A stretch of 64,000 nucleotides of DNA. It comes from Botrimarina colliarenosi. Its GTDB lineage: Bacteria > Planctomycetota > Planctomycetia > Pirellulales > Lacipirellulaceae. Both the position numbers and the translations under genes were made by a program. Every line of letters begins with the position of its first letter. The first letter of the stretch is position 1. The notes beneath the pieces were generated by a model that was not told the origin of the DNA, did no database searches, and saw only the letters and a program-made list of their open reading frames with translations. Positions 1 through 8,381 of the stretch are shown piece after piece. The stretch covers positions 106,309-170,308 of the forward strand of contig NZ_SJPR01000006.1 of the NCBI RefSeq assembly GCF_007859955.1. The letters run 5' to 3'.

Positions 1-590
1 TTCACCGGCACGAACGGGTTCTCGGGGAGCTGGTCGAGCTGAAACCGTGACATCACCACCCGGGAGAGCGTCTCGCTCGGCGAGTCGGGCGTCAGCACGA
101 ACCGCGTGTCGGGGTGGTTGAGCGCGTCGATGTTGGGGAACGTCTCGCGGTTAGCGACGATAGCGTCGGCGCCGACCGTCTCGTCGATCATCGCGACGAT
201 CGTCGCCGGCAGCGCGCCCGCCTCGGCGCACGCCTTCACCAGCGCGTCGATCGTGAAGACCGCCATGTCGGCGTCGCCGCGACGCAGGGCCGCGAGCCGT
301 GCCGGGTAGTCGGCGCCGTCGTCGGTGATGGTGAGCCGGACGCCCGCCTTCCGCATCCCCTCGGCGAACTCCGGCGAGCGGAGCACCGCGTAGCCGCTGA
401 ACCCGTCGAGGGCGAGCTTCACCTGCGTGCGGTAGAGGCTCTCCGAGCCGCCCCGCTGGCGTTCCTGCGCCTCGCGCTCGGCCTGCGTCTTCTCGACCAC
501 CGGCGCGAAGACAAACCGCCAGACCCCCGCGCCCATCCCAAGGATGACGAGCCAGACGATCGCGACGGCGAGGAGTTTTCCTTTGGACAA
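1..590 (-). CDS. Membrane-anchored NMT1-type substrate-binding protein, C-terminus off the window
   Basis: This frame is open from 590 to the left window edge, so only the first ~196 residues are visible. It starts with a cytoplasmic SKGK, then one hydrophobic segment (about residues 7-27, LLAVAIVWLVILGMGAGVWR), then a Gln/Arg/Glu-rich linker and a periplasmic binding-protein fold with KLALDGFSGYAVLRSP, RRGDADMAVFTIDALV and the ATIVAMIDETVGADAIVANR stretch typical of NMT1/SsuA-like ligand-binding proteins. No ATG is available; I place the start at a TTG at 590-588, with no clear Shine-Dalgarno, so the start is uncertain. It is the last visible member of the minus-strand run 5748-1 and probably shares its function with the SBP-OmpA protein upstream. 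A substrate cannot be named. Confidence 0.7.
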   Translation of the reverse strand, partial: MSKGKLLAVAIVWLVILGMGAGVWRFVFAPVVEKTQAEREAQERQRGGSESLYRTQVKLALDGFSGYAVLRSPEFAEGMRKAGVRLTITDDGADYPARLAALRRGDADMAVFTIDALVKACAEAGALPATIVAMIDETVGADAIVANRETFPNIDALNHPDTRFVLTPDSPSETLSRVVMSRFQLDQLPENPFVPV

Positions 591-614
591 TTTATTTGGG
601 AGAGAGTTGATTCG

Positions 615-699
615 GTGGGAGGCGTCTCCAGACGCCGATTACGGTCTCCCTACCGAAATGGCGTGGTGCGCGTAATCGGCGTCAGGAGACGCCTCCTAC
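615..699. repeat. 85-bp nested palindrome, family A copy 1
   Basis: Two 29-bp arms (615-643 and 671-699) are inverted copies matching at 27 of 29 positions, with a 27-nt centre. Each arm also folds on itself: GGCGTC, a 4-nt loop, then GACGCC. A second copy with the same 29-27-29 dimensions lies at 7257-7341, in the opposite orientation. It fills the gap between the VWA gene and the anchored binding-protein gene. Confidence 0.85.
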
Positions 700-747
700 A
701 GAAAAATGTTGGTGTTGACGGGAGCCGCGGCGTCTTGGCGGTGAACT

Positions 748-1674
748 TTATTGACGGCGTTTGCCGGCGGAGGACATCAGCCGGGTGATGATGAAGAACG
801 CGATCACGAGGAAAATAAAGACGCCGGAGAAGCCGCCCCCCTCTTCCTCGGGTTGGGGCTGGTTCGCTTGGCCGCCGGGGAAGGGGACCGGCGGCGCGGC
901 GCGGGGAGACTGCGGGACGCCGGCCGGGGCGCGGACGCCAGTGCCGGCGAGCGGCGTGTTGGGCTGCGACACCAAGGCGGTCAGCGACGCCGCCGCGACT
1001 TCGCTCGGGATCGCCTCGAGGATGTCGAAGTCCGACTCGTCGCCGGCGTCGTTCTGGTCGGTGGTGCTCTCGCCCAGCACGACGGCCGAAATGGCCTGCT
1101 CGAGCGACGCCGGGTCGTTGGCGTTGCGGTAAGTGCTGGCGCGGGTGGCGAGGCTGTGCTGCTGCGCCATCGCGACGCCGATCACATCGACCAGCAGTCC
1201 GCGGGCCTGGACCTCGGGCAGATAGCGATCGACCAGATTGCCGTCGGTCGCTTCGCCGTCGGAGACCACCAGCAGTTTGTAGACGCCGTACCGGTTCTTC
1301 TCACGGGCCGCGAGCAGGGCGTCGGACGCCGTAATCATGGCGCCGCCAAGGGGCGTCGGGCCGCCGGCGTTGATCTGACCGATTGCCTGACGAGTCGCCT
1401 GCTGATCGACGGGGCCGAGTTCGAAGAGCCAGTCATCGCCGATCCGCGGCGGGTTGAGCAACAGCACGCCGACCTGGGCGTCGTCGGGCGTGCGGTCGAG
1501 CACCGTCTGCAGCGAACGCTTTGCCGCCTCCATCCGCGTGCCGCCGCCGGGCATCCGCTCCGCCATCGAGCCGGAGTTGTCGAGGATCACCACGACGTAG
1601 AGCCCGGGGCCCGCCGAAGCGCAGCTTGCGAGCGTCGCTATCGTGAGGAGGCTGGCCGCCAACCTTCGGCACAT
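748..1674 (-). CDS. Secreted or lipid-anchored VWA-domain protein with C-terminal membrane helix
   Basis: 308 residues. The N-terminus is a signal peptide with a possible lipobox (ATLASC at residues 13-18). The VWA domain follows directly, with the metal-binding MIDAS signature DNSGS (residues 32-36), a threonine in GGPTPLGGA and an aspartate in VVSDGEATD, so metal binding looks intact. A disordered Pro/Gln-rich linker then leads to a C-terminal hydrophobic helix (FSGVFIFLVIAFFIITRLM). VWA domains mediate protein-protein binding; here it should face the periplasm. It lies between the SBP-OmpA gene and the anchored binding-protein gene on the same strand, suggesting one complex. The partner is unknown. 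Confidence 0.85.
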   Translation of the reverse strand: MCRRLAASLLTIATLASCASAGPGLYVVVILDNSGSMAERMPGGGTRMEAAKRSLQTVLDRTPDDAQVGVLLLNPPRIGDDWLFELGPVDQQATRQAIGQINAGGPTPLGGAMITASDALLAAREKNRYGVYKLLVVSDGEATDGNLVDRYLPEVQARGLLVDVIGVAMAQQHSLATRASTYRNANDPASLEQAISAVVLGESTTDQNDAGDESDFDILEAIPSEVAAASLTALVSQPNTPLAGTGVRAPAGVPQSPRAAPPVPFPGGQANQPQPEEEGGGFSGVFIFLVIAFFIITRLMSSAGKRRQ

Positions 1675-1735
1675 GGGATTGTCGGGGTTGAGATGGGTTT
1701 GGGAGTTACTTCTTAAGCGACGAAGTCGCCCTCGT

Positions 1736-1837
1736 ATCCCCCTCCTTCTTCAGAGGGAGGGGTTAGGGGAGGGTGGGAGGTGGGTACCTACCTCGCCCCC
1801 TCCCCTAGCCCCTCCCCCTTAAGCGGAGGAGGGGGAT
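1736..1837. repeat. Palindromic repeat, family C copy 1
   Basis: About 102 bp. The left arm carries ATCCCCCTCC and AGGGAGGGGTTAGGGGAGGG; the right arm carries the inverse, CCCTCCCCTAGCCCCTCCC ending in GGAGGGGGAT, around GGTGGGTACCTACC. Related copies lie at 22401-22557 and 24029-24132. It occupies the spacer between the SBP-OmpA gene end (1877) and the VWA gene start (1674). Confidence 0.8.
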
Positions 1838-1876
1838 GAGCGCGGCTACTGCGTCGCCGCCACTTGTGTGAGTCTC

Positions 1877-3736
1877 TCAGAAGTCGAAGTCCGAATCCTT
1901 CAGCGCCTCGGGATTGACCTTCACGATGCGGAACTCGACCCGCATATTCTGCTTCGCCTCCGCCATGTTCGTCGGCTTGGCGATCACCGGGTCCGAGATT
2001 CCGGCGCCCACGGGCTGCAGCTGCGAGAGGTTCACGTTGATGTCGCGGCTGCGGGCGTAGTCGGCGATCGCCTGGCGGACCGCCTCGGCACGGGCGAGCG
2101 ACAGGTTCAGCGCCGCCTGCATCGTCTGCTGCGGGCTGTCGGCGGCGCCCTCGAAGGCGCCCGTCTCGATGAGGCGGACCATCTCGTTCATCTGTGACAG
2201 GTCGAGCTCGCGCGAATTGCCCCCCGCGTTGAGGAAGTAGCGGTAGTCGCCGCTGGCGCCGGTCCGGCGGAGGATCCCCTTGGAGAGTCCCGCCTTGACG
2301 AGTTGCACGAGCGTCTTGGTCGGGTCGCTGTGGCCGCGGATCACGACGGCGGCGCCGCCGAACGTGCTCGCCGACTTGAGGGCCCGGTCGAACTCGGCGC
2401 CGTAGCGGTCGACCGAGAAGTCGGTCTGGTTCGGCTCGAATTCGATCGTGAAGCTGACGATGGTGTCGTCGTCGAGGTCGTCGCCGAGAAACTCCCCGAC
2501 GCCTTCCCCTTCAACGACCGTCTTGGGCTTCGCGAAGGCGACCCCCGCCATGCCGGCAAGCTTCTGGTAGTCGAGCCCCGGCGGGTCAAAGCCGTAACGG
2601 CCACGGGCATAGCCCCACTTGGTCGCCAGGTCGAGCGCGGCGGCCATCTTCGGGTTGAATCCGCTCAGGTTGCCCGACTGCTCGAAGAAGGCGATCTGCC
2701 CCGGCAGGTTCACGAACCGGCAGTCGAGCAGCAGGCCGTGGGCGTCGACCTCGAGCGTCGGCAACACCTCTTCGCCGAAGATCGATTGGCACATCGTGAG
2801 CAGCTTGCGGTAGTCGGCCGACATCCGCTGCGACTGCTCGAAGCCGTCGCGGAGGGCCTTCACCTTCTCCTCGGCGGCCAGGTAGCCGGCGACAAACTTC
2901 TCGACGGCGGGGCGGTTGGCTTTGTACCAGTCACTCCGCACGGCGTAGACGTCGGCGATTGAGCGCGACATGTTCTGCGTCGAAACCAGCACGTGGGCGC
3001 CGCTGACGGTCCCCTCGGCGCCGGTCCCCTTCGAATCGAGGCCGCCAGTCAGGCCAATCATGTCGGGCGTGATCACGCAGCAGGCGTCGATCGAGTTGTC
3101 CGTGCGGAACTTCTCGGCGGCGCCCTTCGGGCCGGTAAGATCGGGGACAAAGACCACCTCGACGTCGTCGTTGGTGAACTGCGCGGCGGCGAGGGCGTCG
3201 TAGAGAAGACCGACGTGCGGGCCGCCTTGTTGGCACGCGATGCGCACCTTCTTTCCGGGACGCTTCAGGTCGTTGAGCGTCCGCAGCCCTTCGCGGGCCA
3301 CGATATGATCGCCGCCGCTCCACGAGAGCTGCAGGATCACCACCGGCTTGGTGCGGGGGTCCTTGCCGATGACCTCGCTCGCCTGGCCGAGCATGCGGAA
3401 CGTCCCACGCAGGAAGGGCGTCTTGCCCCCCACGTAGTCCTTCACCTGCTGGACGAAGTCGTCGCCCGGCGTGAGCTTGAGCCGGAGCCCCGCCTTGCCG
3501 TAAATCGAGTCGCCGGTCGTATCGAGGCCGCCGTTGGCGTAGAAGGTCGCCGCGTCGCCGCCCCAGGTGATGAACGGGACGTTCGTGACGCCACGATTCT
3601 GCACCGGCTGGACGCTCAGCGGCCCGGTCAGCCCGGAAAACAGCTGCTGCGCCCCCGCGGGCAGAGCCCCGGTAGGCAGGGTCAGCAGAACGGCAAAAGC
3701 AGTAACGACGGCGAAACGTCGCGGCAAACGCGGCAT
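1877..3736 (-). CDS. Periplasmic substrate-binding domain fused to OmpA peptidoglycan-binding domain
   Basis: 619 residues with a classical signal peptide (VVTAFAVLLTLPTGALPAGAQQ). Residues about 30-370 form a NitT/TauT (NMT1-like) binding protein: VPFITWGGDAATFYANGG, LQLSWSGGDHIVAREG, PGKKVRIACQQGGP, and a late YAVRSDWYKANRPAVEKFVAGYLAAEEKV, which is the usual helix of this family. Residues about 425-612 form an OmpA-type domain (FTIEFEPNQTDF, VVIRGHSDP, LSLARAEAVRQAI, NMAEAKQNMRVEFRIV) that should bind peptidoglycan. The OmpA part contains a ~60-residue insert around residues 475-525. A ligand receptor tethered to the cell wall is not how a normal ABC importer delivers substrate, so a sensing or envelope-scaffold role is possible. 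Neighbours are the VWA gene downstream and the AAA+ gene upstream, all on the same strand. Confidence 0.85.
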   Translation of the reverse strand: MPRLPRRFAVVTAFAVLLTLPTGALPAGAQQLFSGLTGPLSVQPVQNRGVTNVPFITWGGDAATFYANGGLDTTGDSIYGKAGLRLKLTPGDDFVQQVKDYVGGKTPFLRGTFRMLGQASEVIGKDPRTKPVVILQLSWSGGDHIVAREGLRTLNDLKRPGKKVRIACQQGGPHVGLLYDALAAAQFTNDDVEVVFVPDLTGPKGAAEKFRTDNSIDACCVITPDMIGLTGGLDSKGTGAEGTVSGAHVLVSTQNMSRSIADVYAVRSDWYKANRPAVEKFVAGYLAAEEKVKALRDGFEQSQRMSADYRKLLTMCQSIFGEEVLPTLEVDAHGLLLDCRFVNLPGQIAFFEQSGNLSGFNPKMAAALDLATKWGYARGRYGFDPPGLDYQKLAGMAGVAFAKPKTVVEGEGVGEFLGDDLDDDTIVSFTIEFEPNQTDFSVDRYGAEFDRALKSASTFGGAAVVIRGHSDPTKTLVQLVKAGLSKGILRRTGASGDYRYFLNAGGNSRELDLSQMNEMVRLIETGAFEGAADSPQQTMQAALNLSLARAEAVRQAIADYARSRDINVNLSQLQPVGAGISDPVIAKPTNMAEAKQNMRVEFRIVKVNPEALKDSDFDF

Positions 3737-3844
3737 GGTGACGCCTCCGGGGGATGGGTTGTTGAAAGCTTCTTCGCAGCTGGTGTTCGCTTCTTGCCGA
3801 GAATCTACCGCGCTTTGGCCCCGATCGCTAATTCGGGGGGGGGA

Positions 3845-3945
3845 ACCGCCAAGACGCCAAGACCGCCATGGACTTTCGGACAGGATTTACAGGATCGACA
3901 GGATGTTGGTTGTCATCCGATCCTGTAAATTCTGTTCATCCCGTC
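3845..3945. repeat. Intergenic palindrome with ACAGGATTTACAGGAT core
   Basis: A short motif CCAAGACGCCAAGACCGCC (3848-3866) is followed by an imperfect inverted repeat: GGACAGGATTTACAGGATCG (3878-3897) against GATCCTGTAAATTCTGTTC (3919-3937), separated by ACAGGATGTTGGTTGTCATCC. The first motif is the inverse of CTTGGCGTCTTGGCGGT, which recurs near 730 and 7380. It lies between the SBP-OmpA and AAA+ genes. No gene is seen in 3737-3972. Confidence 0.6.
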
Positions 3946-3972
3946 TAAATTTCTTTTTCGAGACGAAGTACG

Positions 3973-5748
3973 TCAACGAATCCCTTCGAGCTCTAACTCA
4001 AGAAGCCGGCTTTCCCAATTCGCGCGGTCCTCGAGGTCCATCTCAGGATCGGGCAGCAGCGAGCGGCGGGTGCAGTTCACCAGCGCCTGCAGCGTTTGGT
4101 ACTCGCGCGTCGGGCCGATCGCTGGCGGGATCTGGTCGTGCACCGCGGCGAGGACTTCGGGCCACGTCTTCGGCTGCATCGCCTTGAGGTACGAGCGGAG
4201 CGACGCGAACGCCGCGGCCGAGTACTCGGCCGGCAGCAGCTCGTCGTTCATGCGCTGCACGAGGTCGAGCCGCGTCAGGCCCTCCGTCGCTTCCAGTTTG
4301 ACGGCGTCGAGCACCCAGTTGATGAAATCGACGCGGTCGTCGCCCGTCGGGTCGAGCACCGGCAGGATCAAGTCGCCAACGCGGCCCGGGCGGCGGATGT
4401 CGGGCGACAACAGGTGGATCCGCGCGGTCATCAAGAGCCACAGCACTTGGCCGCGGAGCTTGGGGTCGCTCATCATCTGCTGGATCTTGCCGGTGAGGCG
4501 ACGCTCGGTCTCGTGGGCGTTCGCGTCGACACGTCCGAACTGCGTGTCGGCCTCGTCGACGAAGATCACGACCTTGCCGAGCGCCTCGAGCACCGACCGC
4601 AGCCGCTCGAAGACGACGTCGGTCTGCCCGAACCACTGGCTGCGGATATTCTTGAGCACCAGCACCGGCAGGTCGAGCTCGGCGGCGACCGCCTCGAAGA
4701 TAAACGTCTTGCCACTGCCGATGGCGCCGGCGACCGCGGCGCCGGGCAGCGCCTTGTCGCCGGTCGCTTTGAACCGCGGGATCAGCTCGTCGGCGAGGAA
4801 CTTCTTGAGCCGCGTGAAGCCGATGACGTCCTTCAGCGTGTGCGACGGCTTCTTGAACTCGACGACGTCGTCACCGAGCCGCGTCTGGATGTACTCCTCG
4901 ACCTTGTCGAAGACCGTGTCGGGCGTGAGCTTCTCGCCCGCGTACGCGGCGCCCGCCAGCATCTGCCGCAGGGCGTGCAGCGACAGGCCCGCGGTGCACT
5001 CGCCGAGGGCGTCGGGCGTCGACCACAGCTGCGGCTTCGGTTGCGACTCGGCCAGGAACTCGTTGATGTAGCGGACCCGTTCGTCGAGCGACGGCGCCGA
5101 CACATCGACCGACAGCACCTGCGGCATCCGCGACACCCGGCTGTGCACCAGGCTCCGCGACTCGGCCAGCAGGCAGACCGAGTCGCCGCCGGCGGTGAAC
5201 TCGGGATCGCTGAACCAGTCCTGGACGATGCTAATCCGCCGCATCTGGGCGTCGTTGAGCTTCGACAGATCGCCGCTCTCGGGGAGCAGCATGTCGGCGC
5301 CCTCAACGATCACCAGCAGGTGCTCGCGCAACGCGGCCCGCGAGCAGATCGTCAGCTGCCGTAACAGCTCGAGCGCCGTGGTGGGCGAGCCGATGGCGCT
5401 GGTGAGGTGGCGGTCGAACTCTTGCTGGAAGAACTCAAGCTGTGTGCCCTTCTTGCGGAGGTCGTCCAGGGCGAGCGTTGCCGGATCGACCCCGGCTTTC
5501 CATTCGACCCACGCGCCGCGGAGCTTGTCGCGGTCGGCGTCGCCGATCCGGATCGGGCCGTTCAGCTCGTAGACGATTTGGATCAGCCCGGCGGTCTGCG
5601 TCTTCTTCAGCAAGAAGGGGATCAGCGGCGTGTGCCGCTCGCCGTCCCAGAACAGGTCCTGGATGTCGCCACAAAGCAGCACGCTGCGTGACTGCCCCGA
5701 ATTGAGCAACCGCGCCAGCCGGGGGAAGAAGTCGGGAGCTTCCGACAT
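3973..5748 (-). CDS. Tandem AAA+ ATPase
   Basis: 591 residues, cytoplasmic, no signal peptide. Two ATPase-like halves are visible. The first (residues 1-250) has SVLLCGDIQDLFW in place of a clean Walker A, a Walker-B-like HLLVIVEGADMLLP and a sensor-like CLLAESRSLV, so it is probably degenerate. The second (residues about 315-500) is complete: Walker A GAIGSGKT, Walker B VVIFVDEADTQF, sensor-1 LLMTARIHLLSPDIRRPGR with an arginine finger. ATPases of this shape usually remodel a protein partner. It is upstream of the SBP-OmpA, VWA and anchored-SBP genes on the same strand and is the only cytoplasmic motor among them. Its partner cannot be read from sequence. Confidence 0.8.
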   Translation of the reverse strand: MSEAPDFFPRLARLLNSGQSRSVLLCGDIQDLFWDGERHTPLIPFLLKKTQTAGLIQIVYELNGPIRIGDADRDKLRGAWVEWKAGVDPATLALDDLRKKGTQLEFFQQEFDRHLTSAIGSPTTALELLRQLTICSRAALREHLLVIVEGADMLLPESGDLSKLNDAQMRRISIVQDWFSDPEFTAGGDSVCLLAESRSLVHSRVSRMPQVLSVDVSAPSLDERVRYINEFLAESQPKPQLWSTPDALGECTAGLSLHALRQMLAGAAYAGEKLTPDTVFDKVEEYIQTRLGDDVVEFKKPSHTLKDVIGFTRLKKFLADELIPRFKATGDKALPGAAVAGAIGSGKTFIFEAVAAELDLPVLVLKNIRSQWFGQTDVVFERLRSVLEALGKVVIFVDEADTQFGRVDANAHETERRLTGKIQQMMSDPKLRGQVLWLLMTARIHLLSPDIRRPGRVGDLILPVLDPTGDDRVDFINWVLDAVKLEATEGLTRLDLVQRMNDELLPAEYSAAAFASLRSYLKAMQPKTWPEVLAAVHDQIPPAIGPTREYQTLQALVNCTRRSLLPDPEMDLEDRANWESRLLELELEGIR

Positions 5749-6043
5749 AGTGCGTTTAGGAAAGGAGATTGGGGGGATGGATGATCGGTGAAGTCAACGC
5801 TGCTATTCCGCGACGCTCGGATTCTGCTTCAAGTAGACACGATGGAGATCGAGGGATGGCGGCTTTGTGGGGCTGCGCGGCTACGAGTTGCAGAGCCGAT
5901 CTTTATCAGAGAATTGGTATGATTACCGTCCCGGTCGTTTATAGAGAGGCGGCATCCCCCGATCTCCTCTGAGAAGCAATGCCGTTCGCTGGTGACCGCA
6001 GTTCGTACAACGTGTCCGCGCCGCAAACCCATCCCCCTATCTC

Positions 6044-7147
6044 CTACTCCTTCGTGCTCAGATCACGATAGAGCATCCCGTGGAAAGCGTGCACCGCGCG
6101 CTCGAGCTGCGACGAGTAACGCCCCGTCTTGAACGACATCGAACCGAGACCCCGCTGGGTCGCCTCGCAGATCTCGATGTCCTCGTTCTGGATGACATGG
6201 CTGGCGCCGATCGCCTTGCGGAGGCGGCGCTTCGCGGCCCACTCCTCGAGGTCGTCGCCGTCGGGGGCGTCGGCGTCGACGTAGAAGTCGAACACCACTT
6301 CGCAACGATCAACGCCCGTCGGGTAGACCACGTTCGTATCCATCATCCGGCCGTAGCGGTTGATGAACAGGTTGGGGTAGAGCCACGCATAGACGACCTT
6401 TTCGCCCAACCGTTCATCGGTCCCCTTCGCGTCGCAGACCTGGATCGCCGAGCGCTCGTACAACTCGGTCCGGTAGCCGTCGTAGGCGAGCCCCTCGGCG
6501 AGGCCTTCGTGGGCGTAGGCGACGTGGTAGCCGCCGTCGAGTGAGTTGTCGACGAACACCTTCCAGTTGCACTTCATCTGGTAAGAGCGGCGTTCAACCC
6601 ACCGCATCCGCTCGAAGCCGAGCTCGTTCAGCGGCGCCATCAGCGGTGCGGCGTCCGACGCCAAGTCGCGTGGGTTGCCCTCGCCCCCCTCCTCGCCGTC
6701 GAGGTCGAGCATCACGAGCGGGCCCCACGTCTCGACGCTGATCGGCGGCAGGCCAAATTGCTTGGGGTCGAACCCCTCCATGCGGCCCATCCGCGGCGCG
6801 CTGCGCAGCGAGCCGTCGAGCCGGTACGTCCAGCCGTGGTAGGGGCAGACCAACTCGTGGGCCTTGCCGCACTCCTGGGCGACCACCGCCGCGTGGTGTC
6901 GGCAGACGTTGTGGAACGCCCGCAGCCGGCCCGCTTCGTCGCGCAGCACGACAAACGGGTTGCCGACCACGTCGCCGGTGAAATAGCTGCCCGGCTCGGC
7001 GACCTGATCGACGCGGCCCACCGCGACCCACGCCTTCTCAAAGACATTCCGGCGTTCGAGCTCCAGCACCCGGGGGTCGACATACCACAGCGCGGGCGGC
7101 GTCGCGGCCGCCTCGACAGGGATCGACGGGTCGAACTGGAGGTCCAT
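6044..7147 (-). CDS. Rieske non-heme iron oxygenase, alpha subunit type
   Basis: 367 residues. The N-terminal Rieske domain has both ligand pairs: CRHH at about residues 82-85 and CPYHGW at about 101-106, which bind a 2Fe-2S cluster. The C-terminal catalytic domain has the mononuclear iron region with DNSLDGGYHVAYAHEG (Asp and two His). The overall pattern (WVAVGRVDQVAEPGSYF, NPFVVLRDEAGRLRAFHNVC) resembles choline/carnitine monooxygenases and aromatic-ring hydroxylases; the substrate is not determinable. A reductase partner is not encoded nearby. It is transcribed toward the AAA+ gene and away from the ABC ATPase at 7403. Confidence 0.85.
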   Translation of the reverse strand: MDLQFDPSIPVEAAATPPALWYVDPRVLELERRNVFEKAWVAVGRVDQVAEPGSYFTGDVVGNPFVVLRDEAGRLRAFHNVCRHHAAVVAQECGKAHELVCPYHGWTYRLDGSLRSAPRMGRMEGFDPKQFGLPPISVETWGPLVMLDLDGEEGGEGNPRDLASDAAPLMAPLNELGFERMRWVERRSYQMKCNWKVFVDNSLDGGYHVAYAHEGLAEGLAYDGYRTELYERSAIQVCDAKGTDERLGEKVVYAWLYPNLFINRYGRMMDTNVVYPTGVDRCEVVFDFYVDADAPDGDDLEEWAAKRRLRKAIGASHVIQNEDIEICEATQRGLGSMSFKTGRYSSQLERAVHAFHGMLYRDLSTKE

Positions 7148-7256
7148 CCCGGGATTGTAACCGCCCAGTAGCCAAAAATGCTAAGAACGCCAAGACTCGA
7201 ATCGCCGCCGCGAAACGCCTATGCTCCGAAGCACCGCATCGACCATCCGTTAAACT

Positions 7257-7341
7257 GTGGGAGGGGTCTCCCGACCCCGAATACGCGCACCATACCGCTA
7301 TGGTTTGGATGCCGTAATCGGGGTCGGGAGACCCCTCCCAC
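7257..7341. repeat. 85-bp nested palindrome, family A copy 2
   Basis: Two 29-bp arms (7257-7285, 7313-7341) are inverted copies with 28 of 29 matches and a 27-nt centre. Each arm holds its own hairpin, GGGGTC-TCCC-GACCCC. Against copy 1 (GGCGTC...GACGCC) both sides of the small stem changed together. The element sits in the intergenic region between the divergent oxygenase and ABC ATPase genes and is followed by CTTGGCGTCTTGGCGGTT just before the ATG at 7403. Confidence 0.85.
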
Positions 7342-7402
7342 AATCAAGAATTGAAAACTCATCCTTCTTGCTTGGCGCTCTTGGCGTCTTGGCGGTTAAA
7401 CC

Positions 7403-8308
7403 ATGGCGAATCTCGAAATCGACCACCTGTCGCACGCCTACGGCCCCAAGAAGGTGCTCAATGACGTCAATCTGCGTGTCGAAGCGGGGCAGGTCCTCGC
7501 CTTGGTCGGGCCCAGCGGCTGCGGCAAGTCGACCCTGCTGCGGGCGGTCCTCGGCACCCACCCGCCGACCAGCGGCTCGGTCTGCGTCGGCGGCAAGCCG
7601 ATGCTGCGGCCGTCGCGCGACGTCGGCATCGTCTACCAGCACTACAGCCTGTTCGACTTTCTGACGGCCCGACAAAACGTCGCCTTCGGGCTGAAGCTCG
7701 ACCAGACGAGCACGCCGTTCCGGCTGTTCAACTACCCGGCGTGGCGGAAGCTGCGCGCCGAGCACCTCGAGCAAGCCGACGCCCTCCTCAAGAAGGTCGG
7801 CCTCTACGCGGCCCGCGACCAGTACCCCAGCCAGATGTCGGGCGGCATGCGCCAACGCGTCGCCATCGCCCAGGCCCTCATCATGCAGCCGCGCGTGCTG
7901 CTGCTCGACGAGCCGTTCGGCGCCCTCGACGAGGCGACGCGCGAAGAGCTGCAACTGATGCTGCTGCGTCTTTACGAAGAGAACGTCCGCGCCCGCGCCG
8001 AACACCGCGAGCCGCCGTACACGGTGATCATCGTCACCCACGAGCTGAACGAGGCGCTCTTCGTCGCCGACCGCGTGGTGGGCCTCTCGCAGTACCACGC
8101 CGATGGCGCGAACGGGGCGACGATCGTCTACGACCGCCCGGCGCCGATCTTCAAGCCCGACGAGCCGAAGGATCTGTCAAAGTTCGTGAAGCAGAAAGAA
8201 GAACTCATCGAAGCGGTCTTCAGCGAGCGCCATTTGAAGGACCACCGCAAGTACGTGACCTTCTGGAGCGAGCACGAGAAGACGGCGGTGGAAGGGGCGG
8301 GGGTGTAG
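7403..8308 (+). CDS. NitT/TauT-type ABC transporter ATPase
   Basis: 301 residues. Walker A is GPSGCGKST (about residues 33-41), Q-loop [12 protein letters not shown], signature [15 protein letters not shown], Walker [15 protein letters not shown]-loop IIVTHE. The layout fits nitrate/taurine/sulfonate import ATPases (SsuB/TauB-like). The ~40 residues after the D-loop ([15 protein letters not shown]) are longer than in SsuB. It is divergent from the oxygenase and has no adjacent permease; the nearest plausible partners are the binding proteins at 1-590 and 1877-3736. It could serve a permease beyond the left edge of the window. Confidence 0.85.
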   Translation: MANLEIDHLSHAYGPKKVLNDVNLRVEAGQVLALVGPSGCGKSTLLRAVLGTHPPTSGSVCVGGKPMLRPSRDVGIVYQHYSLFDFLTARQNVAFGLKLDQTSTPFRLFNYPAWRKLRAEHLEQADALLKKVGLYAARDQYPSQMSGGMRQRVAIAQALIMQPRVLLLDEPFGALDEATREELQLMLLRLYEENVRARAEHREPPYTVIIVTHELNEALFVADRVVGLSQYHADGANGATIVYDRPAPIFKPDEPKDLSKFVKQKEELIEAVFSERHLKDHRKYVTFWSEHEKTAVEGAGV

Positions 8309-8381
8309 GCTAGGCTACGCTAGACGCCTTTGCCGCACTAACTGTCAGAGAAACTAGGCACAGCTAGACCTGCCGAACTCC

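Noticed and set aside
4096..5364. Long open frame opposite the AAA+ gene
   Set aside because: Antisense shadow caused by high GC; composition is Arg/Asp/Val-rich and no motif is present.
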